Origin: Sacculina carcini
Taxonomy: Eukaryota; Arthropoda; Thecostraca; Sacculinidae
Assembly (NCBI GenBank): GCA_916048095.2
Contig: OU696574.1
Coordinates: 1,892,501 to 1,956,500, forward strand
DNA length: 64,000 nt
Direction of reading: 5' to 3'
Part shown: one piece after another, positions 29,641 to 41,029 of the stretch
How the letters are laid out: every line of letters starts with the position of its first letter
Position numbering within the stretch: the first letter of the stretch is position 1
Made by a program: the position numbers and the translations under genes
The notes under the pieces: generated by a model
The model's database searches: none
What the model was told of the DNA's origin: nothing
The model's input: the letters and a program-made list of their open reading frames with translations, nothing else

Positions 29641-32600
29641 ATGAGTGAAGCCGGTGTTTACGAGGCTCAGTGCGAGTATTTTTGTCGACATGGCCTCTAT
29701 CACTCGGCGCGCATGACTGCCGCGGAGGCCGCCAAGAATTCGCCGGTCGGCGGCGCCGTGTTCCGACTTTGGCAGGCAATGGCCACTGCGCTTGAGGGTC
29801 AGTGGCAGGAAGCGATGCGGCAGCTGCAGCGGTTTGAGGAGTCAGACACGGAACACTTGTTACTGCCCGTCGTGCTGGTGCGGCTATTCTGTCATCAGAT
29901 GTGTCGTCCGCCAGACAACAGCGCTATCAGTGAGCTGAACGAACGCAAGCGTCAGCTACGCAAGCAGAGTTCGGTGAGCGCGTGGCAGTACGCCGCCACG
30001 TTCATGATGTTCGCCGGACTGACGGATAAGGCGCGAGAATACCTGCAGCGCGCCGTCAAGCTGGCCGGCAGTCAATTGCAGGCAGGTGTGTGTGTAACTC
30101 GCGCCTGGCTGCAACTGGAAACAGGCGGCAGTGTGGCCGACGCCGAGAAATGGTTGGATCAAGCATCATCCGCTGATGACCACCAACATCGTCTCCTGGC
30201 CATGCTGCAGTGTCGAGCTCGCTGCGCCCTGCTACACAACGACTTCTCCACGGCACACGCACACCTTAGCAGCCTGCTGGTCGCGCGACCGTCGTATGTA
30301 CCGGCGCTCGAGGACAAGATGCGCGTGTGTCTGGCTCAACATGACTGGTCGCAGAGTGTCGAGCTGGCCGAGCGTGTGACCGCCGCTGCGCCTCAATATG
30401 TGCACGCGCTGCTGGTGCAGGTGTTGGCAGTGCTGGCGCGGGACGGGGACGTGCAGTTGGCTCGTGAACGCCTGGACCAGCTGCGTGCAGCCTGCGAGCG
30501 CTATGAACCGTGCAATGTGCAACTGCTGCTGATGTGCTCGCGCGTCGTGTCGCGCACGTGCGCTCGCAGCGACATCATGCTGGACGGCGTGCTGCAGTTG
30601 TGTCAGCTGGCGCAGCGACTTGACGACTCTCAGTTGGACGTGCATGTGGAGCTAGGTCACGTGCACTTGCTACGAGGCAACACAACTCTCGCATTGGCAA
30701 GCTATCGCGCGGCAGCAAAACTTGACGCCGGCTCGCTGGCCGTCATGGTTGGCGTGGCCTGGTGTCAGCTGCTTGATGATCAGTTGCAGGCCGCCTCTGA
30801 TAGCGTGCACTTCCTCGTGGAAACTGTGGAGGCTGCGTCGTCGGCCGCGCATCACCAGTGTCGCTCGCACATGCTGCTGTTGGTGGCAGTGTTGGCAGCT
30901 CGCCAGCATCGCGACCATCAACATGTTCTCGAGCGAATTGCGCAGTTTGTTGACACGCACTTTCGCTCGCTGCGCACTCTCACACTTGGTGTTGATTACT
31001 TGACTCTGTTGAACGTTGATCTGCTGTTGTTGGCCGCTGAGGAATGTCTCAAGCTAGCGCCCAGCACTACGTCTGATTCTCCTTCTGCATCTCCATCTCC
31101 TGTGTGGGACATGACCGCAGCCTCGAACTGCCCTCTTCGGTCGTTGGCCAGCTCTCACAGCTCTCACAGCTGTCTGCAACTCGCCTCGTCCATATTGGAG
31201 CCACTTGTGAAGACATGTCCGGCCGTGATGAAGGCGCAGTATCTACTGGCGCGCACCTACTATTTGCAGGGAGAACGACACGCAGCGCTGGACATCCTGC
31301 GTGACAAGTGCCGCATCAACCATGCAACTGCTACATCTTCCAACCAGGCTTACTTGTTGCTCGCGCAGATATTCATCGACATCGGCTCGTTTGGCCAGGC
31401 CGAGCAGAGTTTAGAGAAAGGCCTGAGTGATAATTTTGCCATCAAACAGCATCCGCTCTATCATTTTGTGTTGGCTCGCGTGCACAAGCAGAAACGTCAT
31501 TGGCAAGCGGCCACCACTTGCCTCATCACATCGCTGTCACTTTGCGGCATCGCTGCACCTCAAGCCATATCCAGCGAGACTGTCGACGCCAGCGCACCGT
31601 CCAATACAAGTCGAGCCGATCATATGCAGTCGGCCGATGTGTTGTCAGTGATGCTGGAGTTGACCGATGTGTACCGCGCCAGTGGCCAGTCTGACCTGGC
31701 TCGCAACACTCTGGACCAGGCGGCCGCTCGCTTCGCTGCCGACCACACTCATCACCAGCGCGTGCTTATTGCCGCCGCCCAGCTGCGACTCACTGACGGT
31801 GACATCGCCGGCGCACTGGCATCACTTCGCGCCATCACAGCCGACCAGCCGCTCTACGTGCAGTCGCGCCAGAAAATGGCCGACATTTACCTGCGCCACC
31901 TGGTCGACCGACGCATGTACGCCGCTTGCTACCGTGATATTGTGGAACACGAGCCGAGTGCGTCGACGTACGCCATGCTCGGCGACGCTTACGTCACCAT
32001 TCTAGATCCGGACAAAGCCATCGAGGTGTACGAAGCAGCTTTGAAGCGCACTCCTCGAGACCATGTGCTCACACTGAAGATGGGTCGTGCGCTCGTCAAG
32101 ACACATCAGTACGACCGGGCCGTCAGTTATTACCGCAGCGCTATCCGCATGGCCACAGCGGCCAGCCACCACGACCACGAGGCCAGTTGTACCAGTCTGC
32201 TGTACGACCTGGCATTTCTGCTGGTGCGAACGCGTCAGTACGACAAGGCCGAGAAGACAGTGCGTCAAGCTCTACAGCGACTGCCCACCAACATCACTGA
32301 ACGGCCTGCCGACGCTACCATGGCCGCACGACTGTTACAGCTACAGTCCAAGATTGACCAGCTGGTGTCGGGCCAGTCTGCGGCCATCGGCACCCTGCAG
32401 CGCGCCTACGACGCTCAGTGTCGCGTGCTGACTCTGGCGCGCGCCGCTCATTGTGAGGGTCTGGCGGACGAGCGACGTCGCACTGCGCTCGTGGCTTGTG
32501 GACTTGCCGCCGGTCTTCACGTGCAGCAGCAGCACGAGCGCGCTGTGCAGTTGTACAAGCAGGCGGCTCAGTTGGACGAGGAGTGTGACAATGACGACGC

Positions 32601-33861
32601 GGCCGTGCTACCTGGCGACGATAGTGGCGCACTGATGGCGCTAGCTCAACTGCTCGACCAGATGGGTCGTGTCGACGAGTGTCGGCGCACCTGTGAACAA
32701 ATGCTGCGTCGCAAGCCCGATCACCAGGCTGCTGTGCTGATGACAGCTTCACTGAGCATGCGTAGCGGCGGCTTGGACCAGGCAGAGCTGCACTATCGCC
32801 AGGCACTGCGTCGCCAGCCAGACTGTTGGCGTGCAGTTGCAGGCTTGATTCAGGTTCTCAGACGTCGAGGTGGTCTACAAGAGGCTGCCGCCTTGCTGAG
32901 CCAAGCTGCCGCCGTCACAGACAACAGTGTGAACGCCGCACTGTCGTTCTGTCGTGGTCTGTGGCTGCAGTACTCATCGAGGACGGACGCGGCTCTCAAC
33001 AGTTTTAATCTGGCTCGCGGGGATGACGAGTGGGGTGCTCCGGCTCTGCTGCATATGATATATTTGTGTTTATATCAACACATGGTGAGCGTGGGCGACT
33101 TGCTGGTGGGTGAGGGCGACGGTCGACTTTCTAATACATCAGCTACTTCTTCCGGCCCGCCTCCATTGCAGACTGCCGAGACATTGTTGTCAGAGCTGGA
33201 AGAAACGTGTAATTTGCGAGTTACCGGCAGCAGGAAGGCAGATATGCTGCTGTGTCATCGTCTGCTGTCAAACTGGTGTTTGCTGGCGTCAAGAAACAAG
33301 AGCAGCGTACAGCAAGCACTGCAGGAGTTTTCAGCCATGTGCCAGCCAGCAGATGACGTGGGATATGTGAGTGCTGTGTTTGGAGCGGCTGCCGCGCATG
33401 TTTTGCTCAAGCAGCTGGTCAAGGCGCGAGCTTTATTGCAGTCAGTGGTTGACGATGAAAATGGACGGCATGAGTCGTACTATTGCGACTACACTGAACA
33501 CTGTCGTCTACTGCTTGCTGCACTGCATATACAGACAGGCAAGCATGCGCCCGCCGTTGAGTTACTGCAGCGCGTAGTCAGTGAGAACAGATCGTGTGTG
33601 CGGGCACATGAGCGACTGGCTGCGGTGCGAGAGCGTGAAAACTGTCCCCTCGATGCGGCTCATCATTACCAGTTGGCCTGGGATCTGTCCGCCTCGGCCA
33701 GCCACCCTGATCTCGGCTACAAACTCGCTTTCAACTACTTGAAGGCTAAGCAGTACGTGAGATCGATACAGGTGTGTCGGCAAGTGATGAAAACTCATCC
33801 GAACCATTCGAAAATCCGCAAGGACATACTTGAAAAAGCACGTTCACAATTGAAAGTCTAA
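29641..33861 (+). CDS. TTC21B: Intraflagellar transport protein 139 (tetratricopeptide repeat protein 21B)
   Basis: IFT139 is a peripheral subunit of the IFT-A complex, needed for retrograde transport and membrane-protein entry in cilia. One uninterrupted exon of 4221 bp encodes 1406 aa (human 1316). The whole length is built from TPR units and follows human TTC21B from memory. Landmarks: DPVFRFY-like GGAVFRLWQAMATALEGQWQ, DKAREYLQRAVKL, ADIYLRHLVDRRMYAACYRDI, LGDAYVTILDPDKAIEVYEAAL, MGRALVKTHQYDRAVSYYRSAI, and the C-terminus GYKLAFNYLKAKQYV..IRKDILEKARSQL. Ser/His-rich inserts at about residues 480-505 and 640-665 account for the extra length. The reading frame is open slightly upstream but the first ATG is 29641. 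Absence of introns in a gene that is heavily split in vertebrates contrasts with its neighbours and could mean intron loss or an old retrocopy. Confidence 0.96.
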   Translation: MSEAGVYEAQCEYFCRHGLYHSARMTAAEAAKNSPVGGAVFRLWQAMATALEGQWQEAMRQLQRFEESDTEHLLLPVVLVRLFCHQMCRPPDNSAISELNERKRQLRKQSSVSAWQYAATFMMFAGLTDKAREYLQRAVKLAGSQLQAGVCVTRAWLQLETGGSVADAEKWLDQASSADDHQHRLLAMLQCRARCALLHNDFSTAHAHLSSLLVARPSYVPALEDKMRVCLAQHDWSQSVELAERVTAAAPQYVHALLVQVLAVLARDGDVQLARERLDQLRAACERYEPCNVQLLLMCSRVVSRTCARSDIMLDGVLQLCQLAQRLDDSQLDVHVELGHVHLLRGNTTLALASYRAAAKLDAGSLAVMVGVAWCQLLDDQLQAASDSVHFLVETVEAASSAAHHQCRSHMLLLVAVLAARQHRDHQHVLERIAQFVDTHFRSLRTLTLGVDYLTLLNVDLLLLAAEECLKLAPSTTSDSPSASPSPVWDMTAASNCPLRSLASSHSSHSCLQLASSILEPLVKTCPAVMKAQYLLARTYYLQGERHAALDILRDKCRINHATATSSNQAYLLLAQIFIDIGSFGQAEQSLEKGLSDNFAIKQHPLYHFVLARVHKQKRHWQAATTCLITSLSLCGIAAPQAISSETVDASAPSNTSRADHMQSADVLSVMLELTDVYRASGQSDLARNTLDQAAARFAADHTHHQRVLIAAAQLRLTDGDIAGALASLRAITADQPLYVQSRQKMADIYLRHLVDRRMYAACYRDIVEHEPSASTYAMLGDAYVTILDPDKAIEVYEAALKRTPRDHVLTLKMGRALVKTHQYDRAVSYYRSAIRMATAASHHDHEASCTSLLYDLAFLLVRTRQYDKAEKTVRQALQRLPTNITERPADATMAARLLQLQSKIDQLVSGQSAAIGTLQRAYDAQCRVLTLARAAHCEGLADERRRTALVACGLAAGLHVQQQHERAVQLYKQAAQLDEECDNDDAAVLPGDDSGALMALAQLLDQMGRVDECRRTCEQMLRRKPDHQAAVLMTASLSMRSGGLDQAELHYRQALRRQPDCWRAVAGLIQVLRRRGGLQEAAALLSQAAAVTDNSVNAALSFCRGLWLQYSSRTDAALNSFNLARGDDEWGAPALLHMIYLCLYQHMVSVGDLLVGEGDGRLSNTSATSSGPPPLQTAETLLSELEETCNLRVTGSRKADMLLCHRLLSNWCLLASRNKSSVQQALQEFSAMCQPADDVGYVSAVFGAAAAHVLLKQLVKARALLQSVVDDENGRHESYYCDYTEHCRLLLAALHIQTGKHAPAVELLQRVVSENRSCVRAHERLAAVRERENCPLDAAHHYQLAWDLSASASHPDLGYKLAFNYLKAKQYVRSIQVCRQVMKTHPNHSKIRKDILEKARSQLKV

Positions 33862-34879
33862 TGCTGATCTACTAGTCATTAGTCCAGAATGCGCACTTTC
33901 ACTGATCCGTCCAGGCTTGAGCAACACTATTCATGCCACTGAATTATTCAAACACTTTTGACACTCTCAAACACTGTGATTGTATTTCTAGTCAACTGCT
34001 ATTTATACACGGATATGATTTTATGTTGTGTCGGTGAAACACTGCACTATATACAGAACTCTTACCTAGAGCGTTTTATCGAGGGCAGGGATATTGGCTG
34101 TCTTGATCAAGCGGCCACTCATAGTAATACACGTTCTTTTAGTGAGTCCAATGTGCATATTTCGCGTCCCCTACTCCACCCGGAACAAAATTGCCTTTAT
34201 CGTGTATTACCAGCCATGAAAATACATTAATAAACTAATAGAAATTTCAGCATACAGAACCACCAAGAGAACAGCACTTGCATTCCACATAAAAAGAGAC
34301 ACGAGTAAGAACGCGGCGAGAAATTCATGACCGCATGCCGACAACTGAACAATGCATTTGAGCATGTCATTTACCAACGCGGCACCACACACACACACAT
34401 ACACACGCCATTCACGCACATACACACATGTATACACACAAGACACTCATCACAGTCAGGCAAAACACAAGCACACGACACTCAACGCAAATACACGCAC
34501 ACACAATCACTCACCGAAGAAGCTGGAACAGTGCGCATGAACACGGCTCTACAGAACGAGCAAGTATTGTTCAAACGCACAAAGGAAGCACTGAACAAAC
34601 AGCAGAAACCAATCCTACACAATGTAAAACCTCAGTAACAAATCGTACACAAAGTAAGCGCCGAAGACAGGTGGCATATCGGAGCACGTGATTCTTGAAC
34701 TGAACAACCGCAGAAAAGCCGACAAATACAACAAGTATCAGACATAAAGAACACAGTTTGTGAATTACTTGAGACCGCGCACGGTTCATTATACAACGGC
34801 AAGTGTGTGTGTGTGTCTGTGTGTCACAACATCTCCATCTCTGTGTGTGTGTGAGAGTGTGGAAGAAGTCTGGCTGGTG
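33862..34879. other. Convergent intergenic: 3' flanks of IFT139 and importin alpha
   Basis: Contains both 3' UTRs; AATAAA-like signals are present near 34208-34216 on the plus strand. CA-rich stretches at 34385-34445 and 34465-34512. No gene recognised. Confidence 0.6.
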
Positions 34880-37189
34880 CTAGAAATTGAAGGCGGCCAT
34901 AGAAGAGGACGAGCCGGCCGGCTGGCTATTATCCGCCGACAAATGAAAGCCGGCCGTGGCCGCCGCTCCGTCGGCCATCGTCGATGAAGTCGGCATTTGG
35001 TCGACGTCGTCGTCTCCTCCAAAATACTTGGTGATCATGTTGACTGCCTTGTTGTAAATGATGCTATTGTCGTGGTTCTGCAGGTTCTCGATACGATCCA
35101 GACCTCCACACTCCTCAATCTGCAGCGCCACAGTACCGTCCTCGCCCGTCTGTTCAGCAAACTAAACACAAACACAAACACACCGCAATAACAGTGAATC
35201 CACAATGCACGAAGGCACACGAATGCTATGTGCGTGCTTGATGAGCTGATATACACAAACGATTGTGTGCCTGTGTGTCAAACCAACTCTGAGAATATTG
35301 TTGATCGTGTCCATAATAACAGCCAGCATCTTGGAGTCTTCAGACGCGAGCAGTTCGCACAAAGGTCGGATCACGTCCAACTTGCACAACTCGGTTATTT
35401 GTTCGGGAGATCCGCCAGAAGTCAAATTCAGAATCACCCACACCGACTCACGCTGACACTTGAAATCACCCTGCACAACGAGCATTATAATTGGACATCA
35501 GTAGGAAGGCTCCCATCAATCAACCCGACTACTGTAACAATTGATACTTCTCAGGGAATCGGCAACATTTCGTGAGTTGCCGCAAACAGAAAGACGGATG
35601 TTACCTTGGTGAGAACATCGATAACGAGAGGCAAGAGTCCAGCATCAATGACAGACTGGATCTGGTCGAGATTGCCTGCCGTCACGTTGCTGATCGTCCA
35701 GGCAGCCTCCTTCACGATGCTCAGCTTGGGATGTTGCAGCAGACGCGGGAAATAAGCCATGGCTCCCGCCTTCACCACAGTGTCGGTCTGTGCATCCGTG
35801 CCAGTGACGATATTGCCCAGTGTACGCACAGCAGGGGATATAACCGTTGCCTCCTACACACACACACACACACACAAACACGTGTATGCTCACTCTAACA
35901 CGCACGCTCATACGAGCTGGAGTGGATTCGGTTGTAAGCAAGTGTACTAAAACATTATTCACGTCATTCGCCCACCTGTGAGGCGAGCAGCTCGACCAGT
36001 CTGGGCACGATGCCGGTCTCAATAACACGCTCGATCTTGTCGTTGTTGCCGTCGGTGAGGTAGGAGAGCGCCCAGCACGCGTCGGTCACCACCTCGGAGT
36101 CCGAGTGTCGGATCAGATATGCCAGCGCCGGCAAGCACTGCTGGATGGCCTCGAACGGCGGCGGCGGATTCTTGTTGCGACACAAGTTGCTGATGGTCCA
36201 CGTGACGTTGCGCAAAAAGTGCGCGCGCGTGTCGGGTCTGACAAGCGCTAGCAGCGGCGACACAATGCCGCACTGAATGCTGAAATCGCGCAGCTCAGGC
36301 CCGTCTCCAGCGATATTGCCGAGCGCCCACACCGCCTGTTCTGCCACGTGCTCGTGTGGCGACGCCAACAGTGCAATCAGGGGCGGCACGGCACCCTCGC
36401 TCACCACGTGCTAACACACACACACACACACCATTGTCGAGGTGTCACAATCACATGCCGTTCAACAAAGTTTAGCAATATTTAATTGCAGATGCGCTGT
36501 GTGAGAGAAGACCAATAAACGATTCCAATATTTGCAATGGCGGCTGTATAATATAAATATACACATATAGTTGGTGAAGCATAGCATTATGTTTGAAAAC
36601 CACCTTGGTCTGCAGAGATGTGCCCGAAGCGATATTGGTAAGCGCCCAGGCCGACTCGAACTGCATCTGCGCATTATCGACACACTGTAAGAAACGCACA
36701 CAATGGGGCACAACGCCAGCTTGAATCATGTTATCGATGGGCGGGTTGCGCTCGCGACTGAGGATCTTGCGCGCGGACTGTACCGCCATCAATTGCAGTT
36801 CAGCATTGGGGCCCGTGATACCTGCCACACACACACACACGCACACACACATGTTACGCTCGCATTGTGACGTCAACAAGCAGTGTAAGCATTAGCGAAA
36901 GATACAGATGAAAGAGCAAGTTGACACAGTTGATGAAAGTACCGGCGATAATCTCGGCCACGCTGAGAACGGCCGGCTTGGCGTTGATGGCATCAACGTC
37001 CTTCTGTGGGCTGTCGTCCAGGTCAACACCTTCCACGCAAATATTGCGACGTTTCAACATCTGATCATCTTTCTTGGCCTTTCGCAACTCAACGCTCGTC
37101 TCCTGTCGACGACGCCGTAGCTCATCCGAATCCTTGCCGCGATTCTTGAAGTTACGCAGACGACCCGTGTCACGACCTTCCGACGGCAT
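34880..37189 (-). CDS. KPNA2: Importin subunit alpha (karyopherin alpha, alpha-2/Rch1-like)
   Basis: Importin alpha binds nuclear localisation signals and links cargo to importin beta. Exons on the minus strand: 37189-36943, 36821-36604, 36410-35976, 35853-35605, 35470-35288 and 35161-34880, phases join, 537 aa (human KPNA2 529). The importin-beta-binding domain has [20 protein letters not shown] and [15 protein letters not shown], closest to the alpha-2 type from memory. Armadillo repeats keep the NLS-binding W..N arrays: [57 protein letters not shown] and [11 protein letters not shown]. The end is acidic/Ser-rich with terminal AFNF, as in KPNA2 (FNF). Four of the five introns have GU-repeat acceptors. 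Symbol denotes the subfamily, not strict orthology. Confidence 0.94.
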
Positions 37190-37910
37190 CTTCACAGCGA
37201 TTATCCTGCCGATCACCACGCAAATGCTACACTTATACATTTGCGCATGCATTGACGTAAAAACTACCGGCAGTAAGAAAACGTTGGAAAAATCTCATCC
37301 GAGTATAATAAGCCCGCAATATAAAAGATGACTCGATAAACACACAATAAGGAACATGAACACAAAATATACAAGATATTGATTACCACTGGCTCTACTG
37401 CAAGCAGAACGGTTTATAGCATCAATTTTAACGTATTACACGACACAAACATACCTCCAAGGGAAAATAGCCCGTAAAGCAACACAGCCACAAGAAATCC
37501 AAATCGAGTTTGAGGATGGCGAGCGGGGTGGGCTTGTACAGAAGTAAAATTTTAAAATGACGTAAAAATAACAATAATTAATAATGATTTTCCGAATTGT
37601 AAATGTCAATTCTATATAATATTTTCGAAAAATTTGTAAGTATATCCACTGAAATTTGTGCGTTGTTAAATTTATTCTACAGCGCAATGATTGAGAATAA
37701 TGAAAAACGAATACAGTTATTTTCAATAACAAGGTATATGATGTGTTTAATACACTAAAATGACGAAAATACTCGTAACAGACAAAATTTATGAAAAAAG
37801 ATTGGTGACGTCACAAAACACAATGGGTGACTGTGCACAAACTGAGGCGTCCTTTCACACAGCGCTGTTGATTTGTTGAGTTTGTGCGCTTCTGATTTCA
37901 TATTGTAACA
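37190..37910. promoter_or_regulatory. Divergent promoter region of importin alpha and DBHS gene, with CRE and CCAAT
   Basis: 721 bp separate the start codons. A palindromic cAMP-response element TGACGTCA lies at 37806-37813, immediately preceded by ATTGG (37801-37805), an inverted CCAAT box, about 100 bp before the DBHS start. This is a typical promoter position for both motifs. The motifs are seen; their use is inferred. Confidence 0.5.
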
Positions 37911-40900
37911 ATGGGCGATCAGAAAATTAAGGTCGAATCTTGCGGTGATAAACCTGCAGTGGTTGAAAATAAGGCTGCCATCGAAGCGAATAGGAATAAA
38001 AGCCAAAGGGGTGGTAGAGGCATGCATAGGGGAAGTCTGATGGGGGAGTATCAAGGAAGAGTGGAAATGCCGGCGCCTGGTGGTCTTCATCCGGGTGCTG
38101 ATCACAGGTCTAGGAATATGAGAGAAACGCAGGCTGATCAAAGGAGTGCGCAGTCTGGTGACGCGAGGAATTCTGGCTACCAGAATGACCGCAACAGAGA
38201 TCGACGAGGTGGGCTCGGCTTCAGAGGTGGACGAGGAGGTGGTGGTGGTCCTCCCGCACGTATCAATGACGTAAGTTGTTAAGCTAACCTTTGATGTATT
38301 AGTATTCTGGAGGGCATGCTGGCTCACTGCATTTCCATACTATTTGTGTGAAATAATGGTATGCCGTTCTCCGGTTTTTTGTCATTTACATTTTCGGCCC
38401 ACCAATTCTTTGTTTCGTGGCCATGGTTCAGCAAATCAGCATGTCTAAACTAGTATTATTTAAAGACTAGTGTAAAAGCAAACACGAAGTGTAAAACCAA
38501 AAGATGTATTAGAAAACGGGAACACCTACACACTCCACGACGCTCACACAACGATTCCCCGAAACATGACGCCACCACGTGGCACGCGCAGTCAGCAAAC
38601 CGGACAATCCACCATTTAAAGGCACGCTCATATACACATACAGCACCTTCACTCGCACTTATACAAAATAGTCATTCATACACAATATCCAGCGCTAATC
38701 TATCACAATTAGTTCATTATTGGGTCCCATGGAATCATATAACTAATTACAACTTGGTCCTACACTTGTTTGCTTTTAGGACCGTATCATCGACAAATTG
38801 AACGCCATAAGCGGTCCAACTTACGATCTGCCCAGCGCCGAGGGCAAGAAGGAGGTGAAAAAGTTTGCCAATCGCTGCCGCTTATTTGTCGGCAATGTTA
38901 CCGAGGGCACGTCGATGCAGGAGTTTCAGACCATGTTCAAACAGTTTGGCGAAATCGCCGAGCCATATTTGAACACCGAGAAGGCTTTTGGCTTCATTAA
39001 ACTGGTGAGAATTAGCATTCTGTCTGTGGTCGTTATTGTCGCTAGTTATCAATCGATTGTGTCGTGTTGTTTTTTAACTGCACGCCGGTTTTTTTTGTGA
39101 CTGTTCATGTCAGGATTACCGCGAGAATGCCGAGAAGGCTCGTCGTGCCCTGGACGGCACCACGCGCAACGGCCGTACCATCAAGGTGCGCTTCTCTTCG
39201 ATGGGCTGCACTCTCAAAGTGAAGCGTCTGCCCATGTTTGTGTCCAACGAGCTGCTTGAACTGGCGTTCGGAGTGTTCGGTGATGTCAGTGAAATTCTCG
39301 TCCACTCTCCTTCTGATTCTCCTCTATCCGCCGTCGTTAAGTCGGTTTTAGCTGTGCAATTTTAACTCGCCAAACGTACATAAAATAAAGTGTAAAAGCT
39401 TGTAATTATAACACAAATAAAAGACAAATAGGGAAGTTACAAACACACGTTTCAACACACAATTAATCATGAACACCTGATCATTTCCTCTTTCAACAAC
39501 ATCTTCAACACCATTCCATTGCATTCAAATATCAGCGCTCAATTCAGAACCAACACTAAATGCACGAATATTAACATCACGTGATGTTCGCTATACACCA
39601 GACACCAATTTATAATTGCATGTAGTTACACATGGACCCAGGTTTTTAACACTACATAACTACAGTAAATCACTGTGTTGATCGTGTGTGTGTGTGTGTG
39701 TGTAAAGTAAAGTAAATGGCGTGTATTGCACTCCTTGTAAAAGGCTTTTCAGTACAAAAATTGAATAAATAAACTACCGCACGTATACACACACACTAAC
39801 GCACACACACACACACATACACCACTCAAGCACACACATACATACATACATACATACACGCATTCAAACACATTGTAACACATTCATACTTACATACAAT
39901 CAATCAAACACATTGTAACACATTCATGTCGCACAGAGTAATGAGGAAAACATTATAACATTGCGATCTTGTAATTAAAACGTTTCTTGCCGGCGTCAGT
40001 TTTCATTGCTGGTATTTCGAATCCGCCTTCAGTTCGCAGCTATGTGTGTGCGTGTGTGTGTGTGTACAGTTGGAGCGTGCCAGTGTGGTGGTGGACGAGC
40101 GTGGCAAGTCAACTGGCGAGGGAGTCGTCGAGTTCTGTCGCAAACCAGCTGCCACGCTTTGTCTGCAAAAATGCACCGAGAACAGTTTCTTCCTTACCGA
40201 GTGAGTACGCTGACATTGTCACTCTGTGTATCAGTTGTGAATACTGGCTCTGCTTCTCTATTACGATACTTTATGTGTGTGTGTGTGTGTGTGACTTTAT
40301 TACGGTATTCTATGTGTATTTTGCTAGGAAATTGTGTCCGGTAGAGGTGGAGTTGTTGAAGGAAGATGATCTGGAGGATGGACTGCCTGAAAAATCCTTG
40401 CCCAGAAAACATCCGGAGTTCATTCGTGAGCGATCGGTGAGAACAATGCAACACATTGACTGACACTTATTGCAATTCGTGCATATTGTTGCAATTCGTG
40501 CATATTGTGCGTAATTAGTGTTGGTTTTATTAATAATCTGGCATTACTAGTTAGCAGCCGTCACTTGTCACGCGACTGTGTTGTCAGGCGGGTCCTCGGT
40601 TCAGCGCGGTCGGCTCATTTGAGCACGAGTTTGGCCAGCGTTGGAAGCATCTGTACGAGCTGGAGAAGGAACGTCGCGACCAGCTGCGCACCGAAATGAG
40701 ACTCGAGATGGAGAAACTCGAGGACCAGCTGGAGTTTGCGCGGCGCGAGCACGAGACTGAAATGTTGCGCGAGCAGTTGCGACAGCGCGAGTTGGAGCAG
40801 GAGCGTAGCAAGAGTGACTGGCAGCAGAGGCAGATGCAGCGCGACAAGGAGCGGCGGCGCTACGATGAGATGGTGCAGCGGCGACAGGAGCAGATGCATG

Positions 40901-40992
40901 CGCGCATGAGACAGACCGACGACGAGATGAAGCGACGCACTCAGGAGAACAGACTGTTTATGCAGGCCAGTTATCTGTCTGTCTGTCTGTCT

Positions 40993-41029
<37 letters not shown>

